Positions 24,853 through 33,008 of a stretch of DNA of 52,084 nucleotides are shown one piece after another; position 1 is the stretch's first letter, and every line of letters begins with the position of its first letter. Made by a program: the position numbers and the translations under genes. The notes below the pieces were generated by a model, which saw nothing but the letters and a program-made list of their open reading frames with translations, was not told the origin of the DNA and searched no databases. The stretch lies in the NCBI GenBank assembly GCA_017417315.1, contig JAFPZK010000008.1, forward strand, positions 1 through 52,084. The letters run 5' to 3'. The stretch is from Bacteroidales bacterium (GTDB taxonomy: Bacteria > Bacteroidota > Bacteroidia > Bacteroidales > UBA3824).

Positions 24853-25791
24853 TTATTTTTGATAATATACCCTCAACCCTATTTTTGCGTCCATAGTTGT
24901 CGCATTTGATTTCGAGGTCAAAAGAAAGACTGCATAAGAGCCGTCATAAAGTTGACATTTATATAGCGTTCCCCGTTTCAAATCATGTAATCCCGAACCT
25001 AAATCCTGCCCTTCAAATTCCATTCTAATTTGAGACCAACCGTCTTCCGTACCCACAACAACCTCATTTACAAGCAAAGAATTATTAATTGCCTTCGGAT
25101 TTATATAACCGATTTTCGTCTCCCGAAAATGCAAATAATCCTCTTCATACGGCGGCAAAAGTTTGTTAACGGTTTCAAAATATCCGCTCAAATAAGCTTG
25201 TGCGTCAGGACTTACCAAAGCCACTCCCGCAATGCCGACAGATGTATAAAAAGGTCGCTGCTCGTTTATTAACACCAAATCAAAATTATGTGTCGAAAAT
25301 TCAAGATACGGATAAGCAGTTCTGTTCTTAATATCAACTAAACACGGCTGACCGGGAGCCACACCAAGTTCAACATCAAACGAATCTATCGCCGGATACA
25401 CAAATTTATATTTCAACGTTCTGCGGGCATAAATAGAATCGTTAGCAGTATACGCCATAAAAGTTACTTTATAAACAGAATCAGCATCTTCAATAGCGTA
25501 TCCTTTTTGATGCGAAAAATTCAAATTAAATTCCGCTTTATGCGTGTAACTGTTAAAAGTAGTATCCAAACGCCAGCGCGGTGGATCACAAGACATCTTA
25601 AAACCAAGCAAATCATCATCACAAGTGATTTTGACGTTAACTGAGGCGGTCTGTATCTCCGAAAAACAAATCTCATCGGTTTCGGAATAACTAATCGTCA
25701 TCTCCGGTACGGCATACTCTTCAACAGGTTTCAAACAACTATAAAACACTGAAAACAAGAGACATACAAATATAAAACAAGTTTTTTTCAT
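24853..25791 (-). CDS. Unknown exported lipoprotein
   Basis: The 312 residues begin with a lipoprotein signal (MKKTCFIFVCLLFSVFYSC, lipobox Cys at residue 19). The rest is rich in predicted beta strands, with repeated Tyr/Phe/Val patterns typical of Ig-like or beta-sandwich surface proteins. A Cys pair (CDDDLLGFKMSC) may form a disulfide. I do not recognise the family. It has its own promoter (25842-25873) and is monocistronic, ending in a bidirectional terminator. A surface or periplasmic role is all that can be inferred. Confidence 0.75.
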   Translation of the reverse strand: MKKTCFIFVCLLFSVFYSCLKPVEEYAVPEMTISYSETDEICFSEIQTASVNVKITCDDDLLGFKMSCDPPRWRLDTTFNSYTHKAEFNLNFSHQKGYAIEDADSVYKVTFMAYTANDSIYARRTLKYKFVYPAIDSFDVELGVAPGQPCLVDIKNRTAYPYLEFSTHNFDLVLINEQRPFYTSVGIAGVALVSPDAQAYLSGYFETVNKLLPPYEEDYLHFRETKIGYINPKAINNSLLVNEVVVGTEDGWSQIRMEFEGQDLGSGLHDLKRGTLYKCQLYDGSYAVFLLTSKSNATTMDAKIGLRVYYQK

Positions 25792-25841
25792 ATTTCTGAT
25801 TTTTTTTTTAACTTAAATTCTAATAAAAGTGTGCAATAATA

Positions 25842-25873
25842 CAAAATTATTATTTTTTAATAAAAACGTCAAA
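25842..25873 (-). promoter_or_regulatory. Promoter of the lipoprotein gene
   Basis: On the minus strand: TTTG (25870-25873), a 20-base spacer, then TAATTTTG (25842-25849), about 50 bases before the start codon. Confidence 0.7.
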
Positions 25874-25914
25874 AACTTTGCAATTATTTAATTTTTTTTA
25901 TTAAAAAATCTATA

Positions 25915-25922
25915 TAACTTTG
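25915..25922 (+). promoter_or_regulatory. -7 box of the LuxR-type regulator gene
   Basis: TAACTTTG lies 27 bases before the ATG at 25950. The -33 element is not clear. Confidence 0.5.
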
Positions 25923-25949
25923 TGCAGCAAGCAATAAATAATAAATAAA

Positions 25950-26615
25950 ATGATTTACACCGGTATTTTTTTCAAGCATAAACTGTTACAACAATGTCTT
26001 GAAAACTATCTTTCCTCAACCGAGGACATCAAAAACGTCATATCCGTTACGGATAAAGATACGTTGTTTGAAAAAATGCAAGGCAGAATAATTAATGTCT
26101 TAATCGTAAATTTTTTTGAGATTACTCACAACGATTTGGATATGATAATCGCGTTGAAAATGAAATTTCCCAAAACGTCGATTCTCATTGTTGCCGACTC
26201 TCAAAGGGAAGATATTGTGGCAAAGACAATTAAAGCAGGAGCAAAAGGCTTTTTGACGATTGATTCAGAAGCCTCGGATTTGATTCAAGCAATTTACACA
26301 ATTAGAGGCGGTCATGATTTTTACAGCGAATCAATAACGCATATTCTCCTTCAAAAATACCTCACGAATATGAAACCAGAGTCCGGCAACGACACGGACG
26401 AGTATAATGACGATTCTTCGGCTTTGTCATCGCGACAAATCGAAATATTAAAACTTTGGGGCGACGGACTTACAAATCAAGAAATTGCAGATGCTTTGTT
26501 TATTTCAGTCCGAACGGTAGAAACGCATAAAAACCATATTATGCAAAAACTAAATCTCAAATCAAGTGTCGACTTGATGAAGTTTGCAATCAGAAACAAT
26601 ATCATAACGGTATAA
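25950..26615 (+). CDS. NarL/LuxR-family regulator with a non-canonical receiver domain
   Basis: The 221 residues comprise a receiver-like fold (1-125) and a LuxR helix-turn-helix (about 155-215: LSSRQIEILKLWGDGLTNQE, then SVRTVETHKNHIMQKL). The DNA-binding half is fully conserved. In the receiver, the position of the phospho-accepting Asp is Asn54 (VLIVNFFE), and the acidic pair normally near residues 6-10 is missing (GIFFKHK). The conserved Lys is kept (KAGAKGFL, Lys99). It therefore probably works without phosphorylation. It is monocistronic with no kinase next to it. Targets are unknown. Confidence 0.88.
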   Translation: MIYTGIFFKHKLLQQCLENYLSSTEDIKNVISVTDKDTLFEKMQGRIINVLIVNFFEITHNDLDMIIALKMKFPKTSILIVADSQREDIVAKTIKAGAKGFLTIDSEASDLIQAIYTIRGGHDFYSESITHILLQKYLTNMKPESGNDTDEYNDDSSALSSRQIEILKLWGDGLTNQEIADALFISVRTVETHKNHIMQKLNLKSSVDLMKFAIRNNIITV

Positions 26616-26653
26616 AAAAACGGGACTGAAAAATTTTTTCAGCCCCGTTTTTT
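26616..26653. terminator. Bidirectional terminator between the LuxR regulator and beta-barrel genes
   Basis: Long inverted repeat: a poly-A run, CGGG, CTGAAAAA against TTTTTTCAG, CCCG and a poly-T run, with a single mismatch in the stem. Confidence 0.85.
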
Positions 26654-26666
26654 ATTTTTCTTAAAA

Positions 26667-27329
26667 CTAGAAATTAAATCCGAAATCAACTGAGAATACA
26701 TTGTTGTGCATTTTGTAATCTTTGTTATTTTTAGAGTTGAAATTTGATAAACCTGCACCATATTGAACACCCAAATAACAAGCACTGAACTCAATACCAG
26801 CACCAACATTTAAACCAACATCAAAGCGTTTATAATTACATTCATCTGATTTACTGCTGAATGCCTTCAATTTATAACCCGCCAAACCTGCTTCCGAATT
26901 CTTAGTGCTACCGTTTATTTCCAACTTTTCGTTGCCGAACAAACCAACACCAAAATAAGGTCCGAAATGACCACGAACAGCAAAATTACTACTTATTTCA
27001 TATTTGTAAACTCCACAAATAGGAATTTCAATATAATTAAGTTTTACTGTATAATCCTGATTTACCTTAACACCCATAATGGTGTTGGACTCAGAGTTCT
27101 TTGCACCCTTTGGAGCATAAAAAGCACCAACTTCGAGGTAAACATTGTCAACAAGCGGGAAACAACCTACTACACCTGCTTTCAAACCTATTTTAGGCTC
27201 TAATTTATCACCATCTCCGCCAATATTTGCCACATTCATTCCGATCCTTGCGCCAAAAGTAAAATCCTGTGCAAACGAGGCACTTACAGCCGCTATCATT
27301 ACGGCTACCATCAAAAAAATCTTTTTCAT
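26667..27329 (-). CDS. Outer-membrane beta-barrel protein, PorT/OMP_b-brl_2 type
   Basis: The 220 residues begin with a signal peptide ending at SASFA (about residue 20). Alternating aromatic/small strands then fit an eight-stranded barrel: FTFGARIGMNVANIGG, YLEVGAFYAPKGAK, NYIEIPICGVYKY and RGHFGPYFGVGLFG. It ends in VFSVDFGFNF with a terminal Phe, the outer-membrane insertion mark. This family includes PorT of the type IX system, but many members are general barrel proteins. It follows yidC by 21 bases and probably shares its operon. Confidence 0.82.
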   Translation of the reverse strand: MKKIFLMVAVMIAAVSASFAQDFTFGARIGMNVANIGGDGDKLEPKIGLKAGVVGCFPLVDNVYLEVGAFYAPKGAKNSESNTIMGVKVNQDYTVKLNYIEIPICGVYKYEISSNFAVRGHFGPYFGVGLFGNEKLEINGSTKNSEAGLAGYKLKAFSSKSDECNYKRFDVGLNVGAGIEFSACYLGVQYGAGLSNFNSKNNKDYKMHNNVFSVDFGFNF

Positions 27330-27350
27330 GTTTTTAAGTTTTTTAAAAAG

Positions 27351-29243
27351 TTATCTACGTTTTTTATTCTGTTGTTTTTTCATCTCTTCAAGTTGACGGC
27401 GTTGTGCCTCTTCGAGACGCGCCATAAAACCTGATTTCTTTTTGCCTGCGTTTTTAGCCGCCTTTGAATTGAGTTTTTTCAAAATTTCTTCTTCGTCAAG
27501 TGTCCTGCGGATGATAATCATCTGAATTATCGTTATGATATTTGACAAGAAATAATAATAACTCAAACCTGACGAATAATCGTTGAACCAAAAGACCATC
27601 ATCACCGGCATAAAATACATCATCATTTTCATTCCGGGCATCTGCTGGCTTCCGGTATCCATCTGAGAAGAATTTATCTTCGTAGAAACAACCATCGCAG
27701 CCGCCATCAACAAAGTAAACAAACTTACGTGGTCGCCATACCATGGAATACTAAAAGGCAAATCCAAAATTGAATCGTATGATGACAAATCCGTCGCCCA
27801 AAGAAATCCCTGTTGTCTTAGTTCAATAGAAGCCGGGAAAAAGTTGAACATGGCAATCAAAATCGGCATTTGCAACAACAACGGCAGACAGCCGCCCATT
27901 GGAGAAATACCCACTTTTCTGTACAACGCCATAACAGCCTGCTGCTTTTCCATCGCCTGATCCTGTTTCGGATATTTTTTGTTAATCTCCTCAACCTGAG
28001 GCTTTAAAACCCGCATCGAAGCAGTAGATTTGTACGATTTATAAGTCAAAGGGAAAATAACGATTTTTATGATAATCGTCATAATCAAAATGATTAAACC
28101 GTAACTTGAAATAAAAGAGCCTAACCAGTTGAATAACGGGATAATCGCTATCCTGTTAATCCAACCGAAAATTCCCCAACCAAGCGGAACAAGTTCTTGA
28201 AGTCCGAGGTCGTCCTGAGTCTCTCCACCGGAAAGCATAACGGTTTCTTTAAGAGTTTTAAACCTGTTAGGACCAAAATAAAAAGCCATACTCTTTACCG
28301 TGTCCGAAACAGAAAAACCCATACGCGAACTCAAAAACTTAAAGTTATTGTTCGTATTGATATTCCTAAACGAAACCTCTGCATTATGAAAATTCTTGCC
28401 AGCAATCAAAACTGATGAAAAGAACTCTCCTTTATAAGCAATCCATTTGGTAAAACCGTTAAGATTAGTTTTGTCTTCGTCAGCAGTAAGAGACAAATAT
28501 TCAGAGGATTCGTCCTCATATTTATAATAAAGTCCCGAATGTTGAGACTCCCATTTGTTACCGCGCTCCAAAACCGGCAAAGCCTGACTCCAAGTAAAAT
28601 CAACATAACTTGATGTCTTGTTGATAACCTCACCGAGATTGTGAAACGAAACTACATAATCCAACAAATAACTTCCTTCGTTGAGCCTATAAGCAAACTC
28701 CAACCATGAACTTTCATTAACAGCCGCACGAAAAACGGCTTCATCTTTTGTCTGTTTAACGCAGTCAAAATAAAGTTTCTTTGTAGAAACAGCCTGAGAA
28801 CCACAGAAAAAGTCGATGTTCATCTCGTTCAAAGCGTCCTTTTTCATTACCATCAAAGGCTCGCCCGAATAAGTTTTATAACCTAAAACTTCAACTTGGG
28901 AAATTTTAGCACCTTTTGAATTTAATGTAACTCTTACATTTTCGTTTTCAAGAACCAATTCTTTTTCTTCTCCGAATGCACAGTTAGAAAAACTTCCGAA
29001 CTGTCTTGCATAATCGGCTTTTTGTGCTGAATCCGATAAAACTGCATCCGCTATTCCGGCAACAGAATCGCGCAATCTCTCCTGAGCCAATTCCGCCTGA
29101 ACCCTCTGCTGGTGAACCGCCGCAATCGAATCCCTGTAACGCTTTTGCGCCTGAATCTGCTCCTCAGAGGGACGGTTATACAACGAAAATCCTATGAAAA
29201 CAGCAATACAAAGTACAATTCCAATAAGTGTGTTTTTATCCAT
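27351..29243 (-). CDS. yidC: Membrane protein insertase YidC
   Basis: YidC inserts and folds inner-membrane proteins with or without Sec. The 630 residues have an N-terminal signal anchor (NTLIGIVLCIAVFIGFSLYN), a large periplasmic beta domain (about 60-350) as in Gram-negative YidC, then the five conserved core helices (about 355-590). Motifs include YGLIILIMTIIIKIVIFPLT, MGGCLPLLLQMPILIAMFNF and the Lys/Arg-rich tail ending QQNKKRR. It lies 17 bases after the DUF349 gene and 21 bases before the barrel gene, on one apparent transcript with the SiaC-like protein. Confidence 0.95.
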   Translation of the reverse strand: MDKNTLIGIVLCIAVFIGFSLYNRPSEEQIQAQKRYRDSIAAVHQQRVQAELAQERLRDSVAGIADAVLSDSAQKADYARQFGSFSNCAFGEEKELVLENENVRVTLNSKGAKISQVEVLGYKTYSGEPLMVMKKDALNEMNIDFFCGSQAVSTKKLYFDCVKQTKDEAVFRAAVNESSWLEFAYRLNEGSYLLDYVVSFHNLGEVINKTSSYVDFTWSQALPVLERGNKWESQHSGLYYKYEDESSEYLSLTADEDKTNLNGFTKWIAYKGEFFSSVLIAGKNFHNAEVSFRNINTNNNFKFLSSRMGFSVSDTVKSMAFYFGPNRFKTLKETVMLSGGETQDDLGLQELVPLGWGIFGWINRIAIIPLFNWLGSFISSYGLIILIMTIIIKIVIFPLTYKSYKSTASMRVLKPQVEEINKKYPKQDQAMEKQQAVMALYRKVGISPMGGCLPLLLQMPILIAMFNFFPASIELRQQGFLWATDLSSYDSILDLPFSIPWYGDHVSLFTLLMAAAMVVSTKINSSQMDTGSQQMPGMKMMMYFMPVMMVFWFNDYSSGLSYYYFLSNIITIIQMIIIRRTLDEEEILKKLNSKAAKNAGKKKSGFMARLEEAQRRQLEEMKKQQNKKRR

Positions 29244-29260
29244 TTCTCTCCTTTATCCCG

Positions 29261-31201
29261 TTATTTTTTGTTTTTGCTGACAATCTCATTTATCGCCTTT
29301 GAAAGCATTGACGAAAACTTTTCAAGCGTTGCGATTTCCGCTTTTGATTTTTCAAGTTTTCTTTTAAAACTTTCAATCATATTTTCAGCGTTTTTAGATT
29401 CGGAGAAAAATCCGAGATTGTTTTCCGCCAAAATTACTTGTTGACGCAAACCTTCAATCCGCGTTTTAATTTTATCTTTTTCGCTGCGGAGTTTTTCGTA
29501 ACCTGACGGCGAATTTAATGAAGATTCTATTAAATTCTTGATTTTAACCTCGTTACGTTTTGCCTCGTCAATATTAATCTTGTTGAACTGAGCATCAATT
29601 GCCTTGCGGAAACGGTCAAAAATCTTATCTCTTTTCGGACGGGGAACCGCACCTATCTGCAACCAACGTTTCTGAAACTCTTTCAAACGAGCGATATTAT
29701 CTTCGTCGTTGTCAGAAAATTTAAAACTTTCTACTTCGCTGATAATCTGCTCTTTAAGTTTGAGATTTTCTTCCTCTTCCTTATCTTTTTCTTCAAAATG
29801 TTTTTTCTTATTCTCGAAAAAGGCATTGCAAGCACTGCGAAAACGTTGCCACAATTCCTCAGAATTTTTTCTCGGAACGGCACCGATTGTTTTCCATTTT
29901 GCTTGAAGTTTTTTGTAAAACTCCGTCGTTTTGCCCCAATCGGTAGAATCTTTCATGCTCTCAGCCTGAACGCAAAGGTCTTCCTTTATTAAAAGGTTGT
30001 TATCCTCTTCCTCACGGCTTTGGAGATAAAAATCACGTTTTTTGCCGAAAAATTCATCGCATGAACGGCGGAATCTTTCGTAAACTTTTGTGTTATATTT
30101 TTTGGGCGCGAAACCCACAAGTTTCCAAATCTGTTGAAGTTCAAGAATTTCCTTAGACTTTGCCTCCCACTCTTTCATAGAATTGCACGGCGTAGCGACA
30201 ATTTCTTCCGCTTTTTCGCAAATCAAAGTTTTTGCTTTGTAATTCTGCTCCTGCTCTTTTTTGAGATTGTCGTAATACTCCAAATGGCGTTTGTTAATTT
30301 TTGAAGTCGCGAGTTTAAATCTTTCCCAAAGTTCTTCCTTTTTGTCGGCGATAACGGGACCGATTTCACGCCACTGCTCATGAAGTTTCTGCAACTCCTT
30401 AAAAGCATTAACAATTTTCGGGTGAATAATTAATTCTTCAGCCCTTTCGCAAAGTTTTATTTTATTATCGGTGTTAACTTTGAGGTCTAAGTCTCTCAAC
30501 TCTTTTTCGATTTTAGCCTGATAATAGAACTTTTCGACCTGCGCATGATAAGCCTCCGAAAGTTGTTTAGCCTCACTCTGAGGTACTTTGCCGATTTCGT
30601 TCCACTCACGTTGAAGTGTCTTGAAATCATCATACGTCTGTTTGCTAAAACCTTCGGGATTAATCAGTTGTTCGATTTTTGCGATGATTTCTTTCTTTTT
30701 CGCAAGGTTTTCCAACTGTTGTTTTTCGATTTGGGAATTAAGTTCGTTACGTTTTTCGCGGTAAAGCGAATAAAGCGACTTAAATTGTTCTTCTACCGGG
30801 TCAAGTTCTTGACTTTCAGGACTTTCACCTTCCTCAGAATCCTCCTGAGTTGCCTTGTTTTCCTTTATTTTATAAAACTGCGTTCTAAGCGCGTCTACCT
30901 GAGAACGCACTGCGAGAATATCGCCGTTTTGAACAATTTCCTGCATTTTTTTCAAGAGTTCCTCCCTTGTCATACCCGAAAAATCTTCGACTACGACATT
31001 CTCCTCCTCCGAAGAAACTTCTTCCTGCTCTTTTTCCTCTGAGGCGGCTTCCATTCCGGATTTAAACTCCTCGATTTTTTCTTTCAACGAATCTTCGTCC
31101 TTATTTTTAAGGGCTTCAAGTGTTTTTAAAACAAGTTCTGCGGCACTCGGTTTTTTAACTTCTTGTGCCTGTTCAACAGAGATAGTATCCTTTGATTCCA
31201 T
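29261..31201 (-). CDS. DUF349 repeat coiled-coil protein
   Basis: The 646 residues are almost wholly helical and charged. After an acidic N terminus (about 1-130), there are five to six repeats of about 70 residues carrying the DUF349 pattern W..IG.VP or W..IG.V (WNEIGKVPQSEAKQL, WREIGPVIADKKEEL, WKLVGFAPKKYNTKV, WKTIGAVPRKNSEEL, WLQIGAVPRPKRDKI), each followed by a WxRF or FxRFR motif. A C-terminal coiled coil closes the protein. It has no signal peptide. The family is widespread in Bacteroidota; its function is not established to my knowledge. It sits between the SiaC-like gene and yidC. Confidence 0.85.
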   Translation of the reverse strand: MESKDTISVEQAQEVKKPSAAELVLKTLEALKNKDEDSLKEKIEEFKSGMEAASEEKEQEEVSSEEENVVVEDFSGMTREELLKKMQEIVQNGDILAVRSQVDALRTQFYKIKENKATQEDSEEGESPESQELDPVEEQFKSLYSLYREKRNELNSQIEKQQLENLAKKKEIIAKIEQLINPEGFSKQTYDDFKTLQREWNEIGKVPQSEAKQLSEAYHAQVEKFYYQAKIEKELRDLDLKVNTDNKIKLCERAEELIIHPKIVNAFKELQKLHEQWREIGPVIADKKEELWERFKLATSKINKRHLEYYDNLKKEQEQNYKAKTLICEKAEEIVATPCNSMKEWEAKSKEILELQQIWKLVGFAPKKYNTKVYERFRRSCDEFFGKKRDFYLQSREEEDNNLLIKEDLCVQAESMKDSTDWGKTTEFYKKLQAKWKTIGAVPRKNSEELWQRFRSACNAFFENKKKHFEEKDKEEEENLKLKEQIISEVESFKFSDNDEDNIARLKEFQKRWLQIGAVPRPKRDKIFDRFRKAIDAQFNKINIDEAKRNEVKIKNLIESSLNSPSGYEKLRSEKDKIKTRIEGLRQQVILAENNLGFFSESKNAENMIESFKRKLEKSKAEIATLEKFSSMLSKAINEIVSKNKK

Positions 31202-31232
31202 CTGTAAATGAAATTTTGTTAAATTTTTTTTC

Positions 31233-31622
31233 TTAATTAACTTTATTTTTTTCTTCCACCGTAAAAGGCAGATTCAGCACGCTTTTGAGTTCCAATCCGC
31301 GGTCATACATAACTTCATCATTTTCAGTATAATACCAAGTGATGTGAACATTACTCTTATTACCGTTGATAGCCTCCAAACCGATTAAAATCTTTACAAT
31401 TATTCTCGCACTCGACGAATTAAAATAGTCTAAGTGAAAAGAAATTTCCGTTTCGGGGTTAGGGTCTTCTGAATATCGGGAAAACCATTCCTGCACCGGA
31501 GAGAAAAATTTAATCACGTCTTCGGGCAAAGATTTTCCCGAAAACTCAAAAATGCCTCTTTCCTTATCAAGTTCAACCCTCGGAGTATCGCTTGTCTGCT
31601 GTATTAAAATCGGTTCTAACAT
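31233..31622 (-). CDS. SiaC-family regulatory phosphoprotein (DUF1987), copy 1
   Basis: The 129 residues match the SiaC/DUF1987 layout: TPRVELDKERGIFEFSGKSL at 13-32, PVQEWFSRY, and the strand DYFNSSSARII that carries the phosphorylatable hydroxyl residues. In Pseudomonas, SiaC is phosphorylated by SiaB, dephosphorylated by SiaA, and in its unphosphorylated form activates a diguanylate cyclase. No GGDEF protein is seen here, so the output must differ or lie elsewhere. It is the first gene before DUF349 (31 bases), yidC and the barrel gene. It is clearly paralogous to the protein at 43865-44248. Confidence 0.82.
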   Translation of the reverse strand: MLEPILIQQTSDTPRVELDKERGIFEFSGKSLPEDVIKFFSPVQEWFSRYSEDPNPETEISFHLDYFNSSSARIIVKILIGLEAINGNKSNVHITWYYTENDEVMYDRGLELKSVLNLPFTVEEKNKVN

Positions 31623-31649
31623 TGCTTGTTACATTTTTTTTTCAGGTTT

Positions 31650-31657
31650 CAAAAGTA
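31650..31657 (-). promoter_or_regulatory. -7 box for the SiaC-like / DUF349 / yidC operon
   Basis: On the minus strand TACTTTTG lies 27 bases before the start codon at 31622. A TTTC 17 bases further upstream is a weak -33 candidate. Confidence 0.5.
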
Positions 31658-31686
31658 CATATTATTTCTTTAAGAGAAAAATTTTT

Positions 31687-32427
31687 TTATATTTTTTTAT
31701 TTTGCGATGCGTCAATCCTGAGTCTTTCCCAAATAAAATCAGGAATAAGCTTCCAAAAAAAGACTAAAACTGCGTATTTCCAATCAATTACGGCTTTTCT
31801 CTTTTTCTTTATAATTGCTTTGTAAATTTTTCTTGCAGCATATTCTTTAGTCATCAAAAGCGGATAATCACGGTTTGAATCCAAAATCGCCGTCTTAACA
31901 AAACCCGGTTTGATGTCCGTAAAAGCAATATTTACCCTCAACATGTTAGATAATTGCGCCAAAGACTGCAAATAAACGTTGTTCATCGCCTTTGAAGCAC
32001 TATATGAAGGCGCAGCACCGAGACCTTTTGTCCCTGCAACAGAACTTATTGCCGCAATTTGCCCCCCGCCCCTTTCTCTAAAATAATTGAAAGCAGTAAT
32101 TATACAACGCGAAAAACCTAAACAATTAGTATTCAAAACGTTAAGTTCTTTTTCCAAATCCGTTTCAAGATTATGGCAACCAATGCCGGAGGCATGAAAA
32201 TAAATGTCAGTGCCGCCGTCACTTTTCAGCAAAGAGTCCAAAACGTCCGCACTTTCCGGGTTGTTAACGTCCAAATACGCCGTCTTAACCGTCTCAGAAA
32301 GGGACTTCAACTCTTCTAAACGGTCAGTACGCCGCGCACAAACCGTTACCGTCCAACCGTTTTTAATAAACAATTTAGCGGTTTCCATACCAAGTCCCGA
32401 AGATGCGCCGGTAATTACGATTTTCAT
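31687..32427 (-). CDS. Short-chain dehydrogenase/reductase
   Basis: The 246 residues form a Rossmann SDR. The cofactor loop GASSGLG is at residues 7-13. CARR after the second strand favours NADP. HASGI takes the place of NNAG, SSVAG holds the catalytic Ser, and YSASK the Tyr/Lys pair. The C-terminal region (about 205-246) is basic and hydrophobic (KKKRKAVIDWKYAVLVFFWKLIPDFIWERL), suggesting membrane association as in the DltE/YqjQ-like group. The substrate is unknown. Its ATG overlaps the stop of the upstream lipoprotein gene by 4 bases. Confidence 0.88.
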   Translation of the reverse strand: MKIVITGASSGLGMETAKLFIKNGWTVTVCARRTDRLEELKSLSETVKTAYLDVNNPESADVLDSLLKSDGGTDIYFHASGIGCHNLETDLEKELNVLNTNCLGFSRCIITAFNYFRERGGGQIAAISSVAGTKGLGAAPSYSASKAMNNVYLQSLAQLSNMLRVNIAFTDIKPGFVKTAILDSNRDYPLLMTKEYAARKIYKAIIKKKRKAVIDWKYAVLVFFWKLIPDFIWERLRIDASQNKKI

Positions 32428-33002
32428 TTGTCGGTTCGTTTGGCTCTTACTTTGAACTCATACAAAACCCTGTCCTGCGGATTTTTCAAAACTATACTGT
32501 CGAAAGAAACCTCACCGTATTTTTTCGTAACCTGCTCAATATCGCCACGGGAATATACAGTATAAAGTTTCCCGATTTCGTGCCGCAAAACAGTGTCGAT
32601 GTTCCGCGAAACATAAATTTTGGGATAACCCTCCTTTGCGTAATACTCCGTCAAGGGAATAACAGTCTGATTATTATCGCCGTAGACCATCTTTTGCGGA
32701 AAAACGACATGTCGTCCGCCGACATTAATATCGCCCATAGTTAAAAGAATGTCGCCGCCGTTATATTCGCTTTCAAACCTGCCGACAAACATTCCGTCAA
32801 GGTCAAAAAACTTTGCCGTAACATACCTTTGACCGCCTTCATACGGTACGATTTTTATCTTCAAGGCAACGCTCTCGTTTTTCAACAAATTTATCTTATC
32901 CTTCAAGCGGTTATCATTGCCGCCACCCGAACAGCCGGACACAACGGCTACCAAAACAGCAGCCGCAAAAATTGCCGCCGTAAAAATAGATTTCCTTTTC
33001 AT
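32424..33002 (-). CDS. Unknown lipoprotein in the ABC-transporter operon
   Basis: The 192 residues start with a lipoprotein signal ending VVSGC (Cys at about residue 24), then a Gly/Asn linker. The mature part is beta-rich, with KYGEVSFDSIVLKNPQDRVL near the end. I recognise no family. It is 6 bases downstream of the ABC transporter gene and overlaps the SDR start by 4 bases, so the three genes are one transcript. A role as partner of the transporter is possible but unproven. Confidence 0.72.
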   Translation of the reverse strand: MKRKSIFTAAIFAAAVLVAVVSGCSGGGNDNRLKDKINLLKNESVALKIKIVPYEGGQRYVTAKFFDLDGMFVGRFESEYNGGDILLTMGDINVGGRHVVFPQKMVYGDNNQTVIPLTEYYAKEGYPKIYVSRNIDTVLRHEIGKLYTVYSRGDIEQVTKKYGEVSFDSIVLKNPQDRVLYEFKVRAKRTDK

Positions 33003-33008
33003 ATATCA

